NCBI GenBank assembly: GCA_016875015.1
Contig: VGSJ01000019.1
Location: 1-41,475, forward strand
Direction of reading: 5' to 3'
DNA from: Deltaproteobacteria bacterium
Lineage (GTDB): Bacteria; Desulfobacterota; Desulfobaccia; Desulfobaccales; 0-14-0-80-60-11
DNA: 41,475 nt
This document shows, piece after piece, positions 35,916 through 41,475 of this stretch. The notes beneath the pieces are model-generated. The model searched no databases. It saw nothing but the letters and a program-made list of their open reading frames with translations, and had not been told where the DNA came from. Numbering within the stretch: position 1 is the first letter of the stretch; the number at the start of each line of letters is the position of its first letter. Made by a program: the position numbers and the translations under genes.

Positions 35916-35944
35916 GTAGGGGCGGGTTTTAAACCCGCCCCTAC
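35916..35944. repeat. Perfect 29-bp palindrome
   Basis: GTAGGGGCGGGTTT pairs perfectly with AAACCCGCCCCTAC around a single central T. It is a REP-type unit in the ybaB-recR gap and may form a hairpin in the transcript. Confidence 0.8.
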
Positions 35945-35965
35945 ACGACACCGAAATATAAATCG

Positions 35966-36277
35966 CTAAAACAGCCCCGGAATCTGCATGCCGCCGGTGA
36001 GTTTGCTCATCTCCGCGGCCATCATCTCCCGGGACCGGTTCAGGGCTTCGTTGATCGCGGCCTGGACCAGGTCCTGGAGCATCTCCACATCCTCCGCGAC
36101 CACCACCTCGGGGTCGATGCGCAGCGACAGCAGTTCCTGGCGGCCGTTGACCACGGCTTCCACCATGCCGCCGCCGGCCTGGGCGCTCACCGTGCGGTTG
36201 GCGAGTTCCGCCTGCATCGCCATCATCTTGGCCTGGAGCTTCTGGGCCTGCTTCATCATGCCGCTCAAATCTTTCAC
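35966..36277 (-). CDS. ybaB: Nucleoid-associated protein YbaB/EbfC
   Basis: A small dimeric DNA-binding protein, usually found between dnaX and recR. It starts MKDLSGMMKQAQKLQAKMMA and carries the strand region TVSAQAGGGMVEAVVNGRQE. LSLRIDPEVV and LVQAAINEALNRSREMMAAE follow. The 103-residue length is normal. It starts at GTG 36277, overlapping the dnaX stop (GTGA), so its translation is coupled to dnaX. Confidence 0.96.
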   Translation of the reverse strand: MKDLSGMMKQAQKLQAKMMAMQAELANRTVSAQAGGGMVEAVVNGRQELLSLRIDPEVVVAEDVEMLQDLVQAAINEALNRSREMMAAEMSKLTGGMQIPGLF

Positions 36278-37896
36278 TCAAGTTCCTCCTTCCCCGGGGC
36301 GGCCGAAAGCCATTCGCCCCCGAAGATCTCCAGAGCCTGTTGCTGGAGCTTCTGCATCTCCAGGGGCTTTTTAGCGGCCGCCGGGCTTTGCTTCGGGGTC
36401 TTGGGCCCATCCACCTCAAGCTCCAGGGTGGTCTCGGGCCCGAAAAAGGTCCGGGCCAACTCCTGCAGGCGGGCTTCGTGACGGGCGCCGTTGGCGTTCC
36501 AGGGGCGCCCCAAGGCGATCTTCAGACAATTATCCGACATCCCCACCAACCGGCACTGGGCCAGCTTGCCGGACAGGGGGCCGTTTTCCTTTTCCTGGAC
36601 AAACTGCAAAAAGGCCTGCCACTGGTCGTTGAGGCCGGCATCCCCCAGGGACCCGGGCTTGGAGGCGGCCGGCTCCCCGGCAGCCTGAACGCCCGGACGC
36701 GGCTGGCGCTCCCCGGCGCCGGCGGACCCGGAGGCCAGCCACGGCCCGGCTTCCAGGCGCTTCTCCAGGGTGTCCAGCCGGGCCAGCCACTCCGCCAACG
36801 GCAGGACCGGCTCCAGGTGAATCACCCGGAGGAGCAGGACCTCCAGGGCCAGCCGGGGCTGCGGGGCCCGTTTCAACTCCTCTTCCCCCTGGAGCAGCAC
36901 GCTCAAGAGATTGTGCAGATGGACGGCCGGGGTCCGGCGGGCCAGGCGGGTCAGATCGTCCCACTCCGTGTCGGCCACCGCGGCCAGGTGCCGGGCCTCG
37001 GGATGGAGCCCCGCCACCAAGAGATGCCGGGCGTAGAGGATCAAGTCCTGGTAAAACCGGCCCAGGTCATGGCCCTGGTTGTACAATGCCTCGATGAGGC
37101 TGAGGAGGTCCGGGCCGTGACGGTCGATGATGGCCGTCAGAGCGCCTAAAAGCGCCCGGCGGTCGGTCACTCCCAGGATGCGGGCGATCTCCGGGACGCT
37201 GACGCCGTCGCCCCCGAAAGTCACCACCTGATCCAGGAAACCCTGGGCGTCCCGGAGGCCCCCTTCCGCGGCCCGGGCCACCAGGGCCAGCCCCTCGGGG
37301 TCGATGTGCCAGCCCTCTTGCTCGGCCAGCTTCGCCAGGTGCGCCTGGATCACCCCGGTGGGAATCCGCCTAAAATCGTAACGCTGGCAGCGGGACAGGA
37401 TGGTCACCGGCACCTTGTGGGGCGCGGTGGTCGCCAGGATGAAGACCGCGTGGGCCGGAGGCTCTTCCAGAGTTTTCAAGAGGGCGTTGAAGGCCGGATC
37501 GGTAAGCATATGCACTTCATCGATGATGTAGACCCTGTATTTGCCCTGGACCGGCAGGTACTTAATTTTTTCTCTCAGGTCCCGGACCTCGTCGATGCCC
37601 CGGTTGGAGGCGCCATCGATTTCCAGGACGTCCAGGGAGGAGCCGGTGGTGATCGCCCGGCAAATTTCGCAGGTGTTGTCGGGGTGCGGGGTGGGGCCGG
37701 CTTCGCAATTGAGGGCCTTGGCCAGGATGCGGGCCACCGAGGTTTTGCCTACTCCCCGGGGGCCGCTGAACATAAAGGCGTGGGCCACCCGCCCGGCGGC
37801 CAGGGCGTTCTGCAGCGTGCGGGTGATGGGCTCCTGGCCCATCACTTCCTCAAAATTTTGGGGACGCCATTTCCGGGCTAAGACCTGGTAAGCCAT
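36274..37896 (-). CDS. dnaX: DNA polymerase III subunits gamma/tau
   Basis: The clamp-loader ATPase and scaffold of the replicase. Walker A GPRGVGKTS (45-53), Walker B-region VYIIDEVHMLT, and sensor residues in TLEEPPAHAVFILATT and ILSRCQRYDFRRI are present. The zinc-binding loop shows only three of the usual four cysteines (C64, C76, C79), with the first of the CxxCxxC group apparently replaced. The C-terminal 200 residues are the less conserved tau-like part. The length of 540 is normal. It heads the dnaX-ybaB-recR operon. Confidence 0.97.
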   Translation of the reverse strand: MAYQVLARKWRPQNFEEVMGQEPITRTLQNALAAGRVAHAFMFSGPRGVGKTSVARILAKALNCEAGPTPHPDNTCEICRAITTGSSLDVLEIDGASNRGIDEVRDLREKIKYLPVQGKYRVYIIDEVHMLTDPAFNALLKTLEEPPAHAVFILATTAPHKVPVTILSRCQRYDFRRIPTGVIQAHLAKLAEQEGWHIDPEGLALVARAAEGGLRDAQGFLDQVVTFGGDGVSVPEIARILGVTDRRALLGALTAIIDRHGPDLLSLIEALYNQGHDLGRFYQDLILYARHLLVAGLHPEARHLAAVADTEWDDLTRLARRTPAVHLHNLLSVLLQGEEELKRAPQPRLALEVLLLRVIHLEPVLPLAEWLARLDTLEKRLEAGPWLASGSAGAGERQPRPGVQAAGEPAASKPGSLGDAGLNDQWQAFLQFVQEKENGPLSGKLAQCRLVGMSDNCLKIALGRPWNANGARHEARLQELARTFFGPETTLELEVDGPKTPKQSPAAAKKPLEMQKLQQQALEIFGGEWLSAAPGKEELE

Positions 37897-37903
37897 TTAA
37901 AGA

Positions 37904-37946
37904 CCGTTTTTGGTTTTTCGTTTTTGGTTTTTGGTTCTTGGTTTTT
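37904..37946. repeat. TTTTTGG/TTTTTCG low-complexity repeat
   Basis: Consecutive CGTTTTTGGTTTTTCG-type units just upstream of dnaX. Related runs occur at 5679-5706, 16189-16205, 38027-38043, 39049-39069 and, on the other strand, 1893-1950. Confidence 0.8.
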
Positions 37947-38050
37947 AATGTTAAAACAATCACATACCTTGATTTTGCGTGAACTTTCCTGAATCATCTC
38001 CCCGGGCAATTCGAGAATTTTTTTTACGAAAAACCAAAAACCGTATTCAG

Positions 38051-38143
38051 TGGCGGAGAGAGAGGGATTCGAACCCTCGGAGCACTTATTAGGCGCTCAC
38101 ACGATTTCCAATCGTGCCCCTTCAGCCTCTCGGGCATCTCTCC
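38051..38143 (-). tRNA. tRNA-Ser (GGA)
   Basis: The acceptor GGAGAGA pairs with TCTCTCC, a long serine-type variable arm is present, and the anticodon loop TTGGAAA gives GGA. The T-arm GGTTCGAATCC and an encoded CCA are seen. It lies upstream of dnaX, as in many bacteria. Confidence 0.97.
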
Positions 38144-38159
38144 ACAGGGGTAAACTCTT

Positions 38160-38657
38160 GCCGTCATACTCCCCCCTTTTCTAAAGGGGGGTTGGGGGGG
38201 ATTAAAAACCGTTGGATAATCCCCCTAAATCCAATGAGGTTTACTTAAAGAGGGGCTTCAAAATGTAGGGCGGGCATTGCCCGCCTAACCACTTGAAAGA
38301 ACATCCGAAAGCGGCTGTTCCACATTTTTTTTGTCATTGCAAGGGCGGTTCCCTGCAAAGCATAGACACCTTAAGTGAACCGTATTGCCCCTAAATCCCT
38401 TTAAGAAAGGGGGACTTATACCAATGAGCAATCAAAAGACTATTTTTGTCATTCTGAGCGCAGCGAAGAATCTCTCCTTTAAAGCCGCCGAGATTCTTCA
38501 CTCCGCGGCGCTCCGTTCAGAATGACATGAATTTTCATAGTTTTTTGACTGCAACTTCGTATTACAACCATCCCTTGCCCCTGGTGGCACAGGCTTCCAG
38601 CCGGTGTATCGGCAGGGTGCGCCCAGCACATCCAAAATGGCGGGCAATGCCCGCCTA
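38160..38657. repeat. Repeat-dense gene-free region
   Basis: The 530-base gap between tRNA-Ser(GGA) and the small gene holds no gene but several unrelated palindromic repeats. Partial relatives of the 173-bp MITE interior lie at about 38168-38202 and 38390-38416. GGCGGGC-type palindromes lie at 38273-38288 and 38639-38654. A long inverted repeat spans 38448-38526 (GTCATTCTGAGCG... ending in ...CAGAATGAC, with GAATCTC/GAGATTC inside). A rearranged GGTGGCACAGGC unit lies at 38581-38620. Confidence 0.75.
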
Positions 38658-38673
38658 CATCACTGCTTACTGC

Positions 38674-38850
38674 TCACTTTTTCGGCTTGGGCACCAGGAT
38701 CTCGTACTCCTTTTTCCGCTCCTCCGGCAGCGCATTATACTCCTCTGCCGTAATAATGCAATCCAGGGGGAGGCTCCCCATGTCATCCCGGTAGGCGCTG
38801 TCCTCGCCCAGGTAGATTTCACAATTCTTGCTGATATACGTCAGTCCCAT
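38674..38850 (-). CDS. Small acidic protein, 58 aa
   Basis: A 58-codon frame on the minus strand begins at ATG 38850 and ends at TGA 38674-38676. The sequence includes TYISKNCEIYLGEDSAYRDD, LPLDCIITAEEYNALPEERK and the tail EILVPKPKK. An excellent ribosome-binding site (AGGAGG, 8 bases upstream) and normal codon use for the region argue that it is real. No function is recognised; two cysteines and the YNALPEERKKEY segment look conserved-type. It lies between two tRNA-Ser genes. Confidence 0.7.
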   Translation of the reverse strand: MGLTYISKNCEIYLGEDSAYRDDMGSLPLDCIITAEEYNALPEERKKEYEILVPKPKK

Positions 38851-38943
38851 GGGCGCGCCCTCCTGACCGCCACGGCGGAAATTGCTCGAATAGCCCTACC
38901 CCTTTTCGCCGTTTTCCCTTTTCGCCCTTTCGCCCTTTTATAT

Positions 38944-39037
38944 TGGCGGAGGGGGTGGGATTCGAACCCACGTGGGAGTGTTGAGCCCCCAAGCCGATTT
39001 CGAGTCGGCCCCGTTACGGCCTCTTCGGTACCCCTCC
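38944..39037 (-). tRNA. tRNA-Ser (CGA)
   Basis: The acceptor GGAGGGG pairs with CCCCTCC. The anticodon loop CTCGAAA gives CGA, and a long variable arm and an encoded CCA are present. It lies between the 58-residue gene and tadA. Confidence 0.97.
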
Positions 39038-39120
39038 GGAAAGACAGTTTTCGGTTTTCTGTTTTCGGTACGGGTGAGGTTTTCCCGCCTCCCAAGAGGG
39101 CGGCGAAACGCTGCCCTAGA

Positions 39121-39573
39121 TCATCTCCGGGCCTGAAAAAACTGCCGCACCAGTTCCCGGCACTCCGCCTCCCGGACCCCGCCCGTCACTTCCAGGCAGT
39201 GGTTGAGGCGGGTGTCCTCTGGGAGGCGGTAGAGCGACACGCAGGCGCCGCCCTTGGGGTCCGGGGCGCCGAACACCAGGCGCCGCACCCGGGCGTGCAG
39301 CATGGCTCCCAGGCACATAATGCAAGGCTCCATGGTAACATAAAGGCTTACCCCCGGCAACCGGTAATTCCCCCGGAGCCGGGCCCCCTCCCGCAGGATC
39401 AGAATCTCAGCGTGGGCGGTGGGGTCGTTTAAACCGATGGGGCGGTTAAAGGCCCGAGCCATGACCTCGCCCGCCTCGTCCACCAGCACCGCGCCCACCG
39501 GCACCTCCCCGGCGGTTGCGCCCTCCCGGGCCTGGGCCAGGGCCAGCCCCAGATAATAACTGTCTGATTCCAT
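39121..39573 (-). CDS. tadA: tRNA-specific adenosine deaminase
   Basis: It deaminates the wobble adenosine of tRNA-Arg(ACG) to inosine. Zinc ligands are in HAEI (T-A-H-A-E-I-L, with catalytic Glu) and PCIMC (MEPCIMCLGAMLHARV). VYGAPDPKGG-type VFGAPDPKGGACVSLYRLP follows. ATG 39573 gives 150 residues, the family length, beginning SYYLGLALAQAREG. The frame stays open for 58 codons upstream, and that segment is listed separately. Confidence 0.95.
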   Translation of the reverse strand: MESDSYYLGLALAQAREGATAGEVPVGAVLVDEAGEVMARAFNRPIGLNDPTAHAEILILREGARLRGNYRLPGVSLYVTMEPCIMCLGAMLHARVRRLVFGAPDPKGGACVSLYRLPEDTRLNHCLEVTGGVREAECRELVRQFFQARR

Positions 39574-39747
39574 TCTTCTATTATATAGGGAGAATCGATA
39601 AATGGGAGGGCTGGAGGGCATAAAACCGGCAGGGCCGGATGCGGACCCGGCGTGGTTCTGGACCCAGATTTCCATCTCCTCAATGACCTTCCACACGGCG
39701 CCGGAGCCCTTGTGGCGAACCCGCTGGCCCACTCGGGGCAGTTTCAA
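39574..39747 (-). other. In-frame leader ORF before tadA
   Basis: From TTG 39747, with GAGGGAC upstream, the frame reads KLPRVGQRVRHKGSGAVWKV then IEEMEIWVQN, and runs into tadA with no stop. The first 30 residues look like a conserved small-protein domain rather than random sequence, while the link to tadA (SLYNRR) does not. It may be a truncated small gene or a fused extension of TadA. Confidence 0.45.
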
Positions 39748-39771
39748 CTTGTCCCTCAGGGTGAAAAAGCG

Positions 39772-40965
39772 CTAGCCGCTGAGTTCTTCCTTTTCCAGGA
39801 CTTTTTCGCCCCACAGGGAGATGACGATGGCCCCGGGCGGGGCGGTGATCAGGACCGAGAGCACCGCCATGGCCAGGATGAGTTCGCCGCCGGGGACCCC
39901 GGCCTCCAGGGGAATGGCGCCGATGGCCGCCTGGACGGTGGCCTTGGGGATATAGGACATGATGCAAAAAAGCTTTTCCCGCCAGGTGAGCCCGGCCCCC
40001 AGGACGGACAGGTAGGCGCCCAGGGACCGGAAGATGAGGCCGAAGCCTATGATCGCCAGGCCGGCGGCCCCGGCGCCCCAGGCCACCTTGGGGTTCACCT
40101 GGGCCCCCACCAGCACGAAGAGCAGGAGTTCGGCAAAGACCCAGAGGCGCTGGAGTTTCTGCGCAATGATCTGCCCCAGGCTCTCGGCCTTCTCCAGAAT
40201 GACCAGGCCCATGGTCAGAACCCCCAGCAGGGAGGCGATGGGGACCAGGTCTTGAGCCAGGTCGCCGATCCAGGTGAGGACGATGGCCACCCCCAACACC
40301 ATGATGGTGCGCCGGGGGCTGGCCAGTTCATAGCGGCTGAAAAACAGGTAGAGGAGGTAGCCGGCCACCAGCCCCAGGAGGATCCCCAGGATCACGGCGA
40401 CGGGGATACTGGCCAGGTCCCAGAGGATGCTGCTCTTGACCCCCTGGTAGAGACTCAAAAACTGGGTGAAGATGACGATGGCAAAGACGTTGTCCAGGGC
40501 GGAGCCGGCCAGGACGAAGGTGGGAATCCCCTTCTTGGCGCCTTTGCCCTGCTCCATGAAGTAAATCATCATGGGCACCACCACCGCGGGGGAGACGGCG
40601 CCGATAATGGCTCCCAGCATGGCGGCCTGCAGCCAGGAGAATTTGAACAGGTACACGGCCGCCAGACTCACCGCGGCGATCTCGCAGGAGGCGGGGACGA
40701 AGCTCATGAGCAGGGCCGGGCGGGCGGTGCGGTTCAGGGTCTCCCGGCGCAGGGTGAAGCCGGCCCGGAGCAGGATGACGATGAGGGCGATTTTGCGGAA
40801 ATCCGCCGAAACCGCCATCATTTCCGGGCGCAGCAGCCCGAGGACATGGGGCCCCACCAGGATGCCCGCCAGGAGCATTCCCACCAGGCCCGGCATTTTC
40901 AGGCGGCGGAAGAGGTAATCGGCTCCCAAACCCAGGATGATGATCAAGGCCAGGCTGATCGCCAT
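39772..40965 (-). CDS. Cation:proton antiporter (CPA family)
   Basis: A 397-residue membrane transporter with about twelve helices. The core helices include GLVGMLLAGILVGPHVLGLL, AAMLGAIIGAVSPAVVVPMM, and VLAGSALDNVFAIVIF, which has the acidic residue expected at the ion site. The final helix is SYIPKATVQAAIGAIP. It resembles Na+/H+ and K+/H+ exchangers of the CPA1/CPA2 group; the ion cannot be assigned. CTGGAGGAG precedes the ATG. It is preceded by a fluoride riboswitch and terminator on the same strand, so its likely task is protecting the cell during fluoride stress. Confidence 0.9.
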   Translation of the reverse strand: MAISLALIIILGLGADYLFRRLKMPGLVGMLLAGILVGPHVLGLLRPEMMAVSADFRKIALIVILLRAGFTLRRETLNRTARPALLMSFVPASCEIAAVSLAAVYLFKFSWLQAAMLGAIIGAVSPAVVVPMMIYFMEQGKGAKKGIPTFVLAGSALDNVFAIVIFTQFLSLYQGVKSSILWDLASIPVAVILGILLGLVAGYLLYLFFSRYELASPRRTIMVLGVAIVLTWIGDLAQDLVPIASLLGVLTMGLVILEKAESLGQIIAQKLQRLWVFAELLLFVLVGAQVNPKVAWGAGAAGLAIIGFGLIFRSLGAYLSVLGAGLTWREKLFCIMSYIPKATVQAAIGAIPLEAGVPGGELILAMAVLSVLITAPPGAIVISLWGEKVLEKEELSG

Positions 40966-41013
40966 AGGGGTCTCCTCCAGCAGGGGCAGCGGAGCAGCCT
41001 TGACCCGGCCAAC

Positions 41014-41051
41014 AAAAAAAGCTCCTGAACCCCATGGGGTAATCAGGAGCT
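41014..41051 (-). terminator. Riboswitch-controlled terminator
   Basis: On the minus strand AGCTCCTGA pairs with TCAGGAGCT, with an inner ACCCCATGGGGT hairpin and seven Ts. Its first arm contains AGCTCC, the same bases needed for the riboswitch pseudoknot, so the two structures exclude each other. Confidence 0.93.
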
Positions 41052-41187
41052 ATCAGCGTCAGCGCGGTTCGGGCCGTGATACCGACTCGCAATCGCTCCT
41101 CCGGCGCCGGCTAAAGCCTGCGGCGGCCATCAAAAACTTTTGGATTGCAACTCGGTATGAACAGTTTCCCAGGCGAGCTCCATCGCC
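41046..41187 (-). promoter_or_regulatory. Fluoride riboswitch (crcB motif) with insertion
   Basis: Helix P1 reads GGCGATGGAGCTCGCC (41187 down to 41172), differing by one base from the well-known Bacillus cereus aptamer as I recall it. The 3' core reads AACC, a short GCG-CTGA-CGC hairpin, TGAT, then AGCTCC (41069 down to 41046). GGAGCT in the P1 loop is complementary to AGCTCC, forming the pseudoknot. In known fluoride aptamers P1 and P3 are separated by a few bases; here 102 bases intervene, folding as one long arm. Fluoride binding would hold AGCTCC away from the terminator and switch the antiporter on. Confidence 0.9.
41077..41160. repeat. 84-bp imperfect palindrome inside the riboswitch
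   Basis: Arms TGATACCGACTCGCAATC (41077-41094) and GATTGCAACTCGGTATGA (41143-41160) pair with three mismatches in 18. The middle holds a second palindrome (GCCGGC..., CCGCAGGCTTTAGCCGGCG on the minus strand). The shape is that of a small palindromic insertion. No full second copy is seen in this window. Confidence 0.75.
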
Positions 41188-41211
41188 GTCACATTACCGT
41201 TCTTTGATTTA

Positions 41212-41240
41212 TTGTTAGCGCAGATGACCTGACAAGTCAA
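41212..41240 (-). promoter_or_regulatory. Promoter of the riboswitch-antiporter transcript
   Basis: On the minus strand, -35 TTGACT (41235-41240), a 17-base spacer and -10 TAACAA (41212-41217). The predicted start lies about 20 bases before the riboswitch P1 helix. Confidence 0.8.
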
Positions 41241-41349
41241 GGGGAATCGCCGCGATAACCGGGAGGGGTGAAATGCCGTCTCGCCTGGCATTGCGGCAAA
41301 AATTGGGATAATTTAAGGAAATTCATCTACCCGCTAGTACCATGTAATA

Positions 41350-41377
41350 TTGCAATTTTCGTATAATACGGTATAAT
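41350..41377 (+). promoter_or_regulatory. Transposase promoter
   Basis: -35 TTGCAA (41350-41355), 16-base spacer, perfect -10 TATAAT (41372-41377). An inverted repeat (GGCAAAT at 41380, ATTTGCC at 41401, plus CCC/GGG) surrounds the Shine-Dalgarno just before the ATG. Confidence 0.7.
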
Positions 41378-41407
41378 AGGGCAAATTCCCAGGGGGAGGG
41401 ATTTGCC

Positions 41408-41475
41408 ATGAAACCACGATATCGGGTTACGTTAACTGAGCAAGAACGTCAGGAACTCGAGAGTTTAAAAACGGG
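41408..41475 (+). CDS. IS630-family transposase, N-terminal fragment
   Basis: Only 22 codons are visible before the window ends. The beginning KPRYRVTLTEQERQELESLK matches the start of the helix-turn-helix domain of IS630-type transposases (the V-T-L-T-x-x-E-R pattern). AGGGGGAGGG lies 7 bases before the ATG. IS630-type elements duplicate TA, the same target as the 173-bp MITEs here, but whether this transposase moves them cannot be judged without its terminal repeats. Confidence 0.75.
   Translation, partial: MKPRYRVTLTEQERQELESLKT

Noticed and set aside
37897-38673. SRP 4.5S RNA near dnaX and tRNA-Ser
   Set aside because: Gene order (tadA, tRNA-Ser, dnaX, ybaB, recR) resembles loci that include it, but the conserved GGAAGCAGC tetraloop region is not found on either strand.

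Overview
The window is about 41.5 kb of a GC-rich bacterial chromosome, interrupted by short AT-rich accessory stretches. The gene content is Gram-negative and mostly housekeeping. An F-type ATP synthase cluster with paired b and b' subunits but no a and c subunits beside it, a two-subunit iron-sulfur (class I) fumarate hydratase, a PflX-type radical SAM protein and several small conserved proteins together suggest an anaerobic Desulfobacterota (Desulfobacca-like) organism. That placement is inferred from gene content, not from a marker-gene comparison.

Layout. 1-1043: an AT-rich end with a partial radical SAM gene and two small conserved genes, a bidirectional terminator, then tRNA-Asn and tRNA-Gln on the minus strand behind one promoter. 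1090-21288 (mostly plus strand): a TPR gene remnant, tlyA, htpX, a TPR protein, a Tim44-domain protein, a YkgJ-type cysteine-cluster protein, a CoA-binding protein, a beta-flower protein, a membrane orphan, the YifB/ComM AAA ATPase, an AT-rich orphan bracketed by two 180-bp repeats, a frameshifted small gene, PBP1A, fumarate hydratase alpha and beta, a histidine kinase, a cold-shock gene with a structured leader, an RRM protein, a radical SAM protein and an HTH/zinc-ribbon protein. 21354-24721 (minus): glmS and glmU. 24722-27116: an accessory island with a nuclease-like orphan, a REP-associated tyrosine transposase between its own REP half-sites, DUF433, vapBC and a MITE. 27276-33131 (minus): atpC-D-G-A-H-F-F'. 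33285-37896 (minus): rodA, a PD-(D/E)XK-like orphan, recR, ybaB, dnaX. 38051-39573: two tRNA-Ser genes, a small gene and tadA. 39772-41240: a cation:proton antiporter behind a fluoride riboswitch. The last bases start an IS630-type transposase.

The strongest finds are non-coding. A fluoride riboswitch on the minus strand at 41046-41187 has its loop pseudoknot and terminator intact, but an arm of about 100 nt containing an 84-bp imperfect palindrome sits between its two core helices. Two 173-bp MITE copies lie 21 kb apart in opposite orientation; one has inserted at a TA inside a REP palindrome. Two 180-bp direct repeats bracket an AT-rich orphan gene. The cold-shock leader has a promoter, a terminator and two long-range pairings that fit no riboswitch class I recognise. 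Several unrelated palindromic repeat families fill the intergenic gaps, and in at least two places repeat sequence has become the end of a protein (DUF433 C-terminus, TlyA N-terminus).
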